Below are positions 1 to 9,115 of a stretch of DNA of 64,000 bases, in pieces (within the stretch, counting starts at the first letter, position 1; each line of letters begins with the position of its first letter). This DNA is from Blastocystis hominis. Lineage: Eukaryota; Sar; Bigyra; Opalinata; Blastocystidae. The notes under the pieces were generated by a model, which saw nothing but the letters and a program-made list of their open reading frames with translations, searched no databases and was not told the origin of the DNA. The stretch spans positions 10,001 through 74,000 of the forward strand of contig NW_013171835.1 of NCBI RefSeq assembly GCF_000151665.1. The letters are read 5' to 3'. Position numbers and translations under genes: made by a program.

Positions 1-1
1 A

Positions 2-1282
2 GAAGTTGTGCAGATACAGAAAGAAGAAGAAGAATGGAAGGGCTCTTGTAAGAAGTTGAGAGAGGACAGTGAGAGAAAATAGCCTGAGATAATCCCAATG
101 ATAGCAGAAATGAAGAAGAAAACGAAGAAGCATTCTAGTGAAAAGAAATCGAAATCAAGAAGGACTGTTACGAAATCTCCCAACCACGACAAAACTCCGA
201 TAAAAACGCAAGAGAAGAATAGTGATAACCGTGTGAAGAGACCTGGAAGTGAAAAGGAAGAAGTGGTGTTGCGACACACAAAGAATAAAAGAATGCGTTT
301 GGAAGAGGAGGTCAAGCCGATTGAACCAAAAGAGGTTTCGCCTTCAACAAAGGTAGAGTCGAGTTTGCTGGAAGAGAAGAAGGATTATGAGCTGCCCTGT
401 GAAGAAGTGAAGAAGAAGAAGGAGAAGGAGAAAGAGAGCGAGAGCGAGAGCAAGAGCAGTATAGTAATCACAAGTTGTTGGGAGCAAAATGTCGATTCTC
501 CCTATGGTAAACGATTTTTCGATTTTTTCAACTTTCTGTGGTGGAGAGGAAATAAGAAAGAGAATGCAAAGAAGACATTGGGAAACTCAAATTCGACAGG
601 AATATTGAGTTCTGAAGCGGCTGTGAAAGAAGAATCGGGCGCGAATAAGAATGAAGCCAGCTTAAGTATGAGTGGGAAGAAGACGATGAATACGCAATCC
701 AGCGGTGACAAAGAAGACCTGAAGGTGTCCCGCACTGACAGTGAGAGGAAGCGAGAGTGCGATTCATTAGAGAGGACGAATACGGTCCAACAGAAGAATA
801 TCCCGCCGTATTAGAAGGTTCATTCTGAAATGTCGGATAAGAATGCGAATTTGGATACACCACTTGATTTGGTGGATGAGGGATGGATTTGTAGTAAATT
901 GAGCCCAATTCGTTCCGACAGTATATTTGCCTTCCCATCTGGGAAATTGAACACCGATTTATGTGCTTTGTCTTATCTTAGGGAAGAGAGAGGACATGGG
1001 TCAAAGAGTTGCAGGATGCGATGGGAGTACTGGAATTCGTTGGAAATGTCCACTTTTGGAAGAGATGATACCACACACGCTGACATGGAAGCACCCTATA
1101 GAAGGAAAGAAGGAAGGAAAGAGTCTATAGAGGATCTGGCGCTGTTGTTTACGCCAGCCAAGACAGAGAGAAGGAGGCGAGGTACAGTACCATATAGAAT
1201 GATTGAGAGTGGTTAGAGAAGAGTACAAGAAGCTGAAACCAATTCTGGAAGCCAAGAAAGAAGAAAGAAGCGAGAGGCGAGA
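2..1282 (+). pseudogene. 5' part of LINE ORF1, interrupted by in-frame TAG codons
   Basis: This reading frame is open from the window edge to the start of the 617-codon ORF downstream, broken only by TAG codons at 80-82, 812-814 and 1214-1216. The open pieces (98-814 and 830-1216) encode K/E/S/R-rich, low-complexity, probably disordered protein with no recognisable domain. Strand composition is strongly purine-rich, like the next ORF, and the frame is the same, so I read it as one decayed long ORF1. The element starts before the window. It could instead be a 5' leader with chance open frames, but a shared frame with only TAG interruptions over 1.2 kb argues against that. Confidence 0.5.
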
Positions 1283-3136
1283 ATGAAGGAGGTTGAGCTA
1301 GAAGCCAAGGCATGGGATAAGAAATCACAGGCAGAGAGAAAGGGAGATGATAGCACCGTGAAGGAAGAGAAGAACCGAGAGGAAGCACGAGGGACGACAG
1401 TAGAGAGGGTTCAAAGAGTACGGCTACAGGAGCCGAAGGGAACCAATGGACCCCAGAAGACAGAATCGCCCCAGGTGCTTGAGAGAATGGAGGTGCCAGT
1501 GAAACCGTCAGACCCGATAGAAGAAAGCTGTGATGCGAAGAGTGACAAACCTATGTCCAAGGAAGAAGAAACGGAAGTGGGGTATATCCCGGTAGAAAAG
1601 ACGTGTCTAGCGGGACCCAAGGAACACCCCATGGAAACAAAGGAGCAAGAGAATCCCGGAAGGATATGGAGTGAGGAGAGTATCGAAGGAAGGGAGGTCG
1701 AAGAATATCCTAAAGAGGAAGAGACAAGGAGGTACTCAGAGGAAGGAAGGCAGAGTTGGGACAGGAAGGAGGAAGAGGAGAGTAGCAGTGAAGTGTCCTC
1801 TCCTTCTACGACACCCATGGATTGGCCGAAAGAAGAGTACCTGGAAGTCTTGATGAATGAAAACGAGAATGGATATTGGAGTGACTCCACGATGGAGAAC
1901 TCGGTGACGGATAGTGTTGATGGATGGCTCGAGGTAGAGGAAAGGAAGAACAGCCCTCTGGGTGGCTGGAGATCCTCGAGCCCCGAGAGTGAGAGATCTC
2001 ACTATAGTAACGCCTCAACGCGAGAACATTCACCGAGACGAGATACTATCCTCAATTCACACTGCAGAGTGATCACACCTGTGAAAGTGAATGTCCAGGT
2101 GGATCAAGAAGAGAGTGAGGAGGAGGAGGAGAAACCCTTGCAAGAAGAGATGACGATGAAGACCCTCGGTAGAGAGGGAGAGAGTAAAGTATTGCACAAC
2201 AGAGGAGACGAAGTACACAGACCTGACGTGAAGTGGCACAGGCGAAGCCAAAGTTGGGACGAGGATATGATGGTCCGAGTGCCCGAGAGGAAGTGCTTAC
2301 CGCAGGCAGAGGAAAGCGAACCTGAGAGTGATGTGGAGAAGAAGGAGATTGAGAGATGGCGAGAAGGTTCGGAAGGTCCTGAGGTTTGGTCTATGGAAGA
2401 CCGCGGACTTGTGGAGTCTTACCGGATAAACATCGATGCAGATGGTTTGGTAGTTCCTCCCCAGAAGGAATGTGTGGAAGGGGAGAGGGAGGTAAGAAAC
2501 GAAGGTCCGAGCAAAGAGGAACTTTTGGCAGAGCCTGAGAAAGAATCAGAGAAGCAGATATCTGTGAAGGAAGAGCAAGATGCGAAGAAAAAGGAGATAT
2601 CGGTAGAGAATACCTCGCTGGAAGACGACCGCTATCTAGAGGCAGCCATTAAGAAGGCGAAGGAGACGGTAGCGGAGATAGAAGAGGAGAAGAAGAATAA
2701 GAAGAAGTCGAGACGAGGTAGAAGAGGAAAACCGAAGAAGGAAGAGAAAGGAAACGAGGAAGGCCGTAAAGACTCGGATACGACGCAGGAAGTAGTGTGT
2801 GAACCGAGGAAGGGCGAACACCTGAGAATCTATGGATTGCTAGAGGGCAACGTGAAACTGGTGTACAAGTTGATATACCGGTTGGTGGAAGTGTGCGAAC
2901 TGGAATCGATAGTGCAGGACGTCCGAGTGACAATTCTCCGCAAAATTGGCCAAGAGCGCTTCTTCAAAGTGACTGGTAAGGGAATCACAAACGATAAGTT
3001 TGTGACCCCTTTCTCAGTGCTTGGGAACCATATGGGATTCAGAGTGAGGTGTTTCTCCAGAATCCCCGGCGACCAAAGGGGAAGAAATACCAATTTGACA
3101 GGAGACTGGTGTACGGCGTGGCAACCCATAATGTAG
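1283..3136 (+). CDS. LINE ORF1-type charged protein
   Basis: A 617-codon ORF rich in E, K, R and S with no membrane segment or signal peptide. Most of it looks disordered. A long basic/acidic helix-forming stretch lies near residues 440-500. The last ~100 residues are more globular and may be a nucleic-acid-binding region, but I cannot assign a named fold. It overlaps the endonuclease ORF by about 88 nt in a different frame, the usual ORF1/ORF2 arrangement of non-LTR retrotransposons. Its identity as an RNA-chaperone-like ORF1 protein is inferred from position only. The same frame runs upstream through TAG codons, so the true start is uncertain. Confidence 0.5.
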   Translation: MKEVELEAKAWDKKSQAERKGDDSTVKEEKNREEARGTTVERVQRVRLQEPKGTNGPQKTESPQVLERMEVPVKPSDPIEESCDAKSDKPMSKEEETEVGYIPVEKTCLAGPKEHPMETKEQENPGRIWSEESIEGREVEEYPKEEETRRYSEEGRQSWDRKEEEESSSEVSSPSTTPMDWPKEEYLEVLMNENENGYWSDSTMENSVTDSVDGWLEVEERKNSPLGGWRSSSPESERSHYSNASTREHSPRRDTILNSHCRVITPVKVNVQVDQEESEEEEEKPLQEEMTMKTLGREGESKVLHNRGDEVHRPDVKWHRRSQSWDEDMMVRVPERKCLPQAEESEPESDVEKKEIERWREGSEGPEVWSMEDRGLVESYRINIDADGLVVPPQKECVEGEREVRNEGPSKEELLAEPEKESEKQISVKEEQDAKKKEISVENTSLEDDRYLEAAIKKAKETVAEIEEEKKNKKKSRRGRRGKPKKEEKGNEEGRKDSDTTQEVVCEPRKGEHLRIYGLLEGNVKLVYKLIYRLVEVCELESIVQDVRVTILRKIGQERFFKVTGKGITNDKFVTPFSVLGNHMGFRVRCFSRIPGDQRGRNTNLTGDWCTAWQPIM

Positions 3137-3849
3137 GGACAGTGAAGAAGAAGAAGAAGATCGAAATCCTGAACTACATGAATGAGGTGGGTGCGAACGT
3201 ATTGGCGCTACAGGAGACGAAACGGACGGAACGTGATGAAGTTTGGAAAGTTCCGGGCTGTGTGGTTTTCGAACACCGGCCGAAGAAGCTGGTGAAAGGA
3301 AACCTGGGAATAGCGACGATCGTTCAGAGAGACATGTTTCCCGAGGTGCTCGAGATCACAGAGAATATGATCTGGATCCGGTGTGGCCGAGGCGAGAAGA
3401 AGCTTGTGATCTGCAACGTGTACATCCCTACAGCGAATGCTGAGGGGAAGAAGGAAGTGGTGATAGAAGATCTGAAGAAGAAGATAATGGGTTACGCGGG
3501 AGATAGGAAGAATGTGAATTTGGTGGTAATGGGAGACTTCAACATGACTCCCTCGGAGGTGAAGAACTGGATTCGAGGCCAGCAGATCCCCGTGGAGGTA
3601 GCTCCAATGGGGAGAGGAGAAGTAACCTTCAAGAGAGGAAGGAGTGCAAGCGTTATCGACTATATTTTACATTCGACTGGAGGAAGAGCAAAGTGTAGCC
3701 AAGTCTCGGTAGTGGATTCGAAAATCTCAGATCATAATGGATTATCTGCAACTCTGAGCTTTGTGCAGAAGACTTCAGGTCCGGTGTACAAAAGTGTGAA
3801 CCGATTTGCAGTACTCCGACGCTTGGAGGATGATTTGAGTAGTAGGGAA
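3049..3849 (+). pseudogene. LINE endonuclease (EEP/AP-endonuclease type), 3'-truncated
   Basis: The translation carries the ordered motifs of the exonuclease-endonuclease-phosphatase fold used by LINE ORF2 proteins: an early ATHNVGTV (metal-binding Asn), LALQETK (catalytic Glu), CNVYIPT, VVMGDFNMTP (Asp/Asn pair), SVIDYIL and the terminal SDHNGLSATL (catalytic Asp-His). In a LINE this domain nicks target DNA to prime reverse transcription. No reverse transcriptase follows: the reading frame runs straight into the Polinton left end at ~3850. No ATG opens the frame before 3178, so the ORF probably began through ORF1 coupling or has lost its start. By accident of phase the frame stays open through the junction into the capsid-like gene at 4090. 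Confidence 0.8.
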
Positions 3850-3978
3850 ATGGCGCATAAAGCGCGAAAATTTATTCGGACCTTTTTCTGCCATTTTTAT
3901 TCCTGGCCTCCTTTTAGACCATTGTCTGCCATTGTCTACTCGGCTACCTCGAGTACCATGGCGCATAAAGCGCGAAAA
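3850..3978 (+). repeat. Direct repeat pair at the left end
   Basis: A 21-bp word beginning ATGGCGCATAAAGCGCG occurs at 3850-3870 and again at 3958-3978, 108 bp apart, each followed by a TTCGG block. ATTGTCTGCC recurs nearby (3921, ~4032 and ~4051). Such subterminal repeats fit an integrase-binding or replication-origin region, but that role is inference. Confidence 0.7.
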
Positions 3979-3990
3979 CCTTTTCGGCTA
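3917..3990 (+). repeat. Left terminal inverted repeat (degenerate)
   Basis: This segment matches the reverse complement of 26146-26220. It includes an exact 14-bp core, CTGCCATTGTCTAC (3926-3939 against 26199-26212), a shared ACCTCGA (3946-3952 against 26186-26192) and a looser GCGCGAAA-like block. Divergence and small gaps show the ends are no longer identical. Confidence 0.72.
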
Positions 3991-3992
3991 TT

Positions 3993-4030
3993 GGGGGAGC
4001 TTTGCTCCCCCGGGGAAGCTTCGCTTCCCC
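3993..4030. repeat. Paired GC hairpins upstream of the first element gene
   Basis: Two adjacent perfect inverted repeats with 3-nt loops: GGGGGAGC-TTT-GCTCCCCC (3993-4011) and GGGGAAGC-TTC-GCTTCCCC (4012-4030). They belong to the dispersed family described for the rest of the element. Confidence 0.85.
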
Positions 4031-4089
4031 CATTGTCTGCCAATTTGGTAATTGTCTGCCCTTTATATTATGGTAAAGAGAGAAAGACC

Positions 4090-7000
4090 ATGCACTACTC
4101 CATGCTTATTCAAGGCTCACCTACCAACGGCTCATTCACATGGATCAACCCGTACAAGTACAAGAATCCCTACATCACTTCCATGACTGTGTTGTTTCAT
4201 CCTAATGGTTCGATGTTTAACAACGTAGACACGACCAATGTGATTACTAACAGCAATGACGAGACTGTGACGATCCCTGCTGGTTATTACACGCTCAGTG
4301 AGATCATTGCCTTGCTCAATACAATGACTGACACGCTCTTCTCTATATCCACGAATGCCTCGTCGTTCGGTTGTATCTGGATTCAGTCCCCACACACGAT
4401 TGACTTCACAGATGCACCTGACATTCGTGAGATCCTCGGTTTGGAAGGACGAACGATCATTCTACCTGCTGCGTTCTACGGTTCGAACGTGATTGATATC
4501 ACGCGAAATCGCCAAGTGATCCAGGTCTACTCGACGATCGTGCGATCATCGGACCTGAAGATTGCCAACCAGAACAACAACTTGCTCACCACGATGATCA
4601 TTGACGATCCAAAGGTTGAGTACGTGCGAAGTGTGGAAGACGTGTGCATTCCAATGATCACTCGGTTTGATCGGTTGATGTTCGTGTTCCGCGACATGGA
4701 AGGCAAGATGATACGACTGAATGGTGAATTCGAACTCCAGTTGACGATAGAAGACGTGTATGATGAAGTACCTTCATCGATTACCTCTGCGAACCAGTTC
4801 TCCATGATTGAAGTGTTCGGCAATACTACGAAGAAGGAAGTGAAGCTGGACAATCCTCTCTCATTCGATCAGTGCTACATCTCGTCTGTGTCGTTGTATA
4901 CGGACTTCGTGTTGCACAACGTGCCGACTGATCAAGTGGTGCTAATCAATGCTGGCGCTACGATTCAAGAGATCACGATACCACGCGGTGCATACGACAT
5001 CGAGACGATCATCGCAATGCTGAATGCTAGTGATGCTCTGTTCGAAGTGGTATACAGTGGTGAGAACGCTTTCCACGTCACGGTGAATCACTTCTACACG
5101 ATCGATTTCACGAAAGCACCAGAGATCAAATCGATCCTCGGATTCGAATCGGACACCTTGGTGAAAGGAGTTGACAATCCGAAACGGTACTACATGTCGT
5201 CCTCGTGCAATCAAGTGGTTGTTACTAACGGCACTGACTCGCACGTGTTGACATTGCCTACTGGATACTACACGTTCAGCGAGTTCATCGAGGCTGTGGG
5301 TGCTGAAATGGTGAAAGTGCTGCCACTCACATCCATGACGATCGAGGATGGCCATGTACGCTTCAATGATCAAAGTGAATCGTGGTACTTCGATCGATCC
5401 AGTGTTGATACGACGATCGATGGCTTTGAATGGACTCCATGGTTCAAACTGTCTCCGTCTGTGCAGAACCTGTGCATCGAACGACCTGTTGAGACTCAAT
5501 TCGATCCTGCGAATAGTGAAACCCCACCCGATGAGACGAATGATCAAGGACTTGGTGGACATGCGTACCTCGATCCGTGCTTTGTTGAGTATGACTGGGA
5601 ATTGCGCACGAATACATCCTTCTTCATACTGAAGCCACAAGTGACGTACACGATGACGAATACGGACGGTTCATTGTTTGGTTCTGGTACATTCTACGTA
5701 ACGGAAGACACGGATACACTGATGTCCTTGGAAACGCTCAGGAACTCGTGCTTAGAACAGTTGAATGCGAAGTACCAAGAGGCACGTGATATCACATCGT
5801 CGCACCAGGAAGCGATTGCATGGATTGGTGGCAAAGTAGGCGACACAGTAACATGGACTGCGAATGATTACGCACCTGACCTCGAGTTTGACATGACAGC
5901 TGAGAACATGAACGTGCCTATGACGATTAACGAGGATAAGCGAGGTGGATCATTCGGTCCATTGTATTCCAAGGACTGTGTGTACAACGATAGTGTCTGG
6001 GTTGATACAACACATCTCGTACTGTCTTACGAAGGATACAGTGAAACATCGAGTGTGACAATCGAACGAGGAACATACACTGCTTTGCAGATCGCGCAGA
6101 TAGTGGCTAATGGTTTCAATGCTATCGATGGATATCGCATTATGGTTCGAGAAATACATCGTGGCCTAGTTCAAAATTCAGCTCGTTCCAATGCTCACCC
6201 TGATATGCGAATTATATCCAATGACAACCCCTTCTTGCCATTGACTCCAGGATTGACTCGTAGAATCGATTTCACCTTTCATCGCAATTACTACATCAGG
6301 ATGCCCGAGTTGACAACGCCTTACGAGTTTGCGATGGCAAACATTGATGGACTAACGGCGACGAACATGCTTAATAGGAGTGTATTCACGAATCGTGAAA
6401 TGACTGTGACGTTCATACAGCCTACACGCGTTGGATTCATAGGTTCCCACTCGTTCACGTCGGCTGACTTCGTTGATTGGGAAGAGTCACAAACGTACAA
6501 GGGTGATTCAACGATGCGCTTCCCGTACGGCGTGATGAGTCTCGATGGAGAGAATGTTGAGACTGATATCACGTACACGGATGATGTTCAGACATTCACG
6601 TGGAGCATACCATCACGACTGACACAGGCTGACTTGGTATGGCGATTGAACCAATGTTTCAACTCTGCTGCACTAAACATACGATGGATACCCGAGTCAG
6701 ATGGCTACTACATTCATGCGGACTACGTGTTCTCGTTGAGTGGCAACCTTGGTACGATCATACCTGCTTCAGGATCGCAATCGCACACCTGGCGTTTGCC
6801 TTTCGACGATGGTGCTTACTATGTTAATTATGGTCCGATGGTGGGTGAGTATCCTGTGGATATCACGAATGGTCTATCGAACATACGGCTGTATTGCAAC
6901 ATCGTGAAGAGCAAGACGATACCACTGCTTGCGAATGTGCCGATGAACAGCTTGTACAAGAACTACTTCTACAAGAACCGCATGTTGGTACCATGTTCTG

Positions 7001-7107
7001 AATTGCTTGATCGCATCGTGTACGAACTGAAGGACGAGAACGATGAGCCACTATCGTTCATTGGGAACATCTACCTGCTAATCGGCTTTACCGTAGTCAA
7101 TAAATGA
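4090..7107 (+). CDS. Large penton/fibre-like virion protein with internal repeats
   Basis: About 1005 residues from ATG 4090; the frame is also open upstream into the LINE, so the ATG was chosen because the viral part begins after the hairpins. The protein repeats a beta-rich module in which a phrase like TIPAGYYTLSEIIALLN is followed after ~40 residues by IDFTDAPDIREILGL. I see clear copies near residues 60-120 and 300-360, a partial copy near 395-420, and weaker copies near 655-700 and 830-880. The C-terminus (about residue 930 on, through YELKDENDEPLSFIGNIYLL) resembles the end of the 230-aa protein at 7485. This pattern suits minor capsid, penton or fibre proteins of Polinton-like viruses. 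No catalytic motif, signal peptide or membrane segment is seen. The virion role is inferred from repeat style and context. Confidence 0.7.
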   Translation: MHYSMLIQGSPTNGSFTWINPYKYKNPYITSMTVLFHPNGSMFNNVDTTNVITNSNDETVTIPAGYYTLSEIIALLNTMTDTLFSISTNASSFGCIWIQSPHTIDFTDAPDIREILGLEGRTIILPAAFYGSNVIDITRNRQVIQVYSTIVRSSDLKIANQNNNLLTTMIIDDPKVEYVRSVEDVCIPMITRFDRLMFVFRDMEGKMIRLNGEFELQLTIEDVYDEVPSSITSANQFSMIEVFGNTTKKEVKLDNPLSFDQCYISSVSLYTDFVLHNVPTDQVVLINAGATIQEITIPRGAYDIETIIAMLNASDALFEVVYSGENAFHVTVNHFYTIDFTKAPEIKSILGFESDTLVKGVDNPKRYYMSSSCNQVVVTNGTDSHVLTLPTGYYTFSEFIEAVGAEMVKVLPLTSMTIEDGHVRFNDQSESWYFDRSSVDTTIDGFEWTPWFKLSPSVQNLCIERPVETQFDPANSETPPDETNDQGLGGHAYLDPCFVEYDWELRTNTSFFILKPQVTYTMTNTDGSLFGSGTFYVTEDTDTLMSLETLRNSCLEQLNAKYQEARDITSSHQEAIAWIGGKVGDTVTWTANDYAPDLEFDMTAENMNVPMTINEDKRGGSFGPLYSKDCVYNDSVWVDTTHLVLSYEGYSETSSVTIERGTYTALQIAQIVANGFNAIDGYRIMVREIHRGLVQNSARSNAHPDMRIISNDNPFLPLTPGLTRRIDFTFHRNYYIRMPELTTPYEFAMANIDGLTATNMLNRSVFTNREMTVTFIQPTRVGFIGSHSFTSADFVDWEESQTYKGDSTMRFPYGVMSLDGENVETDITYTDDVQTFTWSIPSRLTQADLVWRLNQCFNSAALNIRWIPESDGYYIHADYVFSLSGNLGTIIPASGSQSHTWRLPFDDGAYYVNYGPMVGEYPVDITNGLSNIRLYCNIVKSKTIPLLANVPMNSLYKNYFYKNRMLVPCSELLDRIVYELKDENDEPLSFIGNIYLLIGFTVVNK

Positions 7108-7436
7108 ATCTAGTATTCAACATTGCTCGAACATACGAACATGAATTCACGAGTAACAATCTCATCAAAAGCGACATGGTAATCGATCGGATATCGATGA
7201 AGGGGAATGAAATCGGTACCTGCCTTGTGCTCGATCGAGTGAACAACATGCAAGAACGACGACAGTCCCCGCTTGCCGTGCTGAACGAGGTGTACACAGA
7301 GAATGCGCACATGAACGTCGTGGTTCCCAAAAGTCGCAAATGGTCATTCTCGTTGACCGATAAGACCGGTGCGACGATTACCTTATCAATGCCGATTACG
7401 GTGTGCATTCACTTCCATGTTCTCCAAAGTAATTAG
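7104..7436 (+). CDS. Small element protein, 110 aa
   Basis: Its ATG overlaps the stop of the large virion gene by 4 nt (ATGA), so the two are translationally close. The protein is beta-rich and hydrophilic, with no signal peptide, and ends PITVCIHFHVLQSN. Its position between two penton/fibre-like genes suggests a small virion component. The stop sits in the CCAAAGTAATTAG gene-end signature. I recognise no family. Confidence 0.65.
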   Translation: MNLVFNIARTYEHEFTSNNLIKSDMVIDRISMKGNEIGTCLVLDRVNNMQERRQSPLAVLNEVYTENAHMNVVVPKSRKWSFSLTDKTGATITLSMPITVCIHFHVLQSN

Positions 7437-7475
7437 GGGGGCAACTGCGTTGCCCCGGGGGAGACTACGTCTCCC
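7437..7475. repeat. Paired GC hairpins between virion genes
   Basis: GGGGCAAC-TGC-GTTGCCCC (7437-7455) and GGGGAGAC-TAC-GTCTCCCC (7457-7475) abut each other directly after a stop codon and directly before the ATACATAAATG start of the next gene. Their position suits an RNA 3'-end signal. Confidence 0.85.
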
Positions 7476-7487
7476 CATACATAAATG
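7476..7487 (+). promoter_or_regulatory. ATACATAAATG start signature
   Basis: CATACATAA lies immediately before the ATG at 7485. The same phrase precedes the ATG at 10779, and TATATAAATG-like forms precede 16742, 21020 and 21547. I read it as a TATA-like or initiator element with almost no 5' leader. Confidence 0.55.
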
Positions 7488-8177
7488 AGTCGTGCACTAC
7501 CAGTGAGTGTGATTAATCACAATACAGTAATTCCGAAGAACAACGAACGATACCATGAAACGTTCAATACAGTGATAATGCCTCGTGACCTTGTGTACAA
7601 GATCACTTCGATTACGTGCAAGATCGATACGACGTCTCTATGGAACGTGCGATCGTTGAATGTGGTGAAGGTTCAGATGTTGTCAGGGTATGAAATGGTC
7701 TACAACGTCGGTCCTGGCTACTACTCGATTACCGAGTTATGCCGCGCGATAGCCGATTCCATCCAGGTAGACGATGTGAACCGAGCATACCTGAACAGTG
7801 ACGTGGCGACCGCTGTTGACCTTAGTGGCGCACCTGATTACACGAATATCCTCAAGTTGGAAGGTGTTGTAACTTCTGGCACTACAAGTTCAGAGCCATA
7901 TGATATCACGAACGGTATGAGTGTGATCCGAGTGTACAGTAGTATCAATGCGCAAACATTCGGTCTGAAGAGTCCGCTGATTGATAACCTGATTCACGTA
8001 TCGATGGGACTGAACAACATGATCACCTGGGACGACTTATCAATCGATGTGATTGAACAATCGAACCTGGACTACATTGATTGGGTACTGACGGACGCGA
8101 ATGACCGTCCGATCTCATTGAATTCGAATGTCTACATCTCATTCACGATTTCGTGCTATTCGAAAAAGACAAAGTAA
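7485..8177 (+). CDS. Penton/fibre-like protein, 230 aa
   Basis: It contains one copy of the module seen in the 1005-aa protein: YNVGPGYYSITELCRAIADS followed by VDLSGAPDYTNILKLEG. Its C-terminal half (near SPLIDNLIHVSMG, through YIDWVLTDANDRPISLNSNVYISF) aligns by eye with the last 90 residues of that protein. The single-module size suits a penton or cement protein, while the large paralogue may form a spike. The stop lies in ACAAAGTAA and the next ATG begins at once (TAAATG), so the genes are tightly packed. No enzyme motifs are seen. Confidence 0.7.
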   Translation: MSRALPVSVINHNTVIPKNNERYHETFNTVIMPRDLVYKITSITCKIDTTSLWNVRSLNVVKVQMLSGYEMVYNVGPGYYSITELCRAIADSIQVDDVNRAYLNSDVATAVDLSGAPDYTNILKLEGVVTSGTTSSEPYDITNGMSVIRVYSSINAQTFGLKSPLIDNLIHVSMGLNNMITWDDLSIDVIEQSNLDYIDWVLTDANDRPISLNSNVYISFTISCYSKKTK

Positions 8178-9107
8178 ATGGATGAACCAAGTACACAAGA
8201 ACTCGAGTGGCGTGAAGGTGATTATGTTCCTATAATTCCAATCATTCGAAGCAGAAGATACAAAGTGAAATCGAGAAGAATAATGGACAGGATGTTGAAT
8301 CGATATTTCGATAAAGTCGTTGAAGATGAATATAATCAACAGCGAATGATGAGTGATCATTGGCTAGAAAAGCGAGCGATGTTTGATTCGTACATGAATC
8401 TCTCACCCGCTGATCGACGTCGTACTCCCATTTCAAACATGCGTGGTTATCAAATTCGACGAATTGATAAAGAGAACGTGCTGCTGTACTCATTCGAGGA
8501 CAACGTGGTCTACAATGCCAAAATTGACAGACAATTCAACAAGATCGTTGTTCAATCTGTGAATCACAAGTTACTCAATATGGAGAAACGAGCTGTGTTT
8601 GATAATCCATTTGGATATGAACCTGTATCGCCCTATCGTATCATCTTCCCTACAGAGCATGCAGGCGAGATACAAATCATGAATTTACCTGGTGATTTTG
8701 GAGCTAGTATCGAAGAAATGAAGAATGCTGCGGACAACATATCGAATGCGGTTCAACGAATGGGAGAAAGCGTCAACACATTTGCTCAACAGAGTGTATC
8801 GTTTCATAATGATATTGATAGCCTGCGAAATGATCTGTCGGTAAATGTCGATCCAGAGGAAACACCTCTATTATGGAATGACGACAATAGTACGGTATAT
8901 GTTCATGGTTTAACACATAAAGCAAAGCGAGGTAGTCCGGAATACAATAAATTGCTATCTGAAGGTCGTGTTGAACATGGCCAATGGATGATCAAACCCG
9001 AATCACGACATGTAGATCTAAGTAGTGAGGTGGTACAAGAGATGAATGCGCCGCCACCGGTCGTCAATTTGGATGTGGCACCCATTATCAACAAGTTGAT
9101 GAAGTGA
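8178..9107 (+). CDS. Element protein of unknown function, 309 aa
   Basis: The gene starts directly after the preceding stop. The N-terminal ~100 residues are basic and Arg/Tyr-rich (a run of RSRRYKVKSRRIMDRML type). A middle segment has a possible coiled coil around residues 175-225 (IEEMKNAADNISNAVQRMGESV). The C-terminal part contains an HGLTHKAKRGSPEYNKL motif and a proline-rich end. I do not recognise a family. Its position between fibre-like genes and the coiled-coil protein suggests a virion or assembly protein. Confidence 0.6.
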   Translation: MDEPSTQELEWREGDYVPIIPIIRSRRYKVKSRRIMDRMLNRYFDKVVEDEYNQQRMMSDHWLEKRAMFDSYMNLSPADRRRTPISNMRGYQIRRIDKENVLLYSFEDNVVYNAKIDRQFNKIVVQSVNHKLLNMEKRAVFDNPFGYEPVSPYRIIFPTEHAGEIQIMNLPGDFGASIEEMKNAADNISNAVQRMGESVNTFAQQSVSFHNDIDSLRNDLSVNVDPEETPLLWNDDNSTVYVHGLTHKAKRGSPEYNKLLSEGRVEHGQWMIKPESRHVDLSSEVVQEMNAPPPVVNLDVAPIINKLMK

Positions 9108-9115
9108 TTAGAGTG

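Noticed and set aside
1283..3849. LTR or Penelope element
   Set aside because: The EEP endonuclease motifs and the ORF1/ORF2 overlap point to a LINE; no LTR or GIY-YIG was seen.
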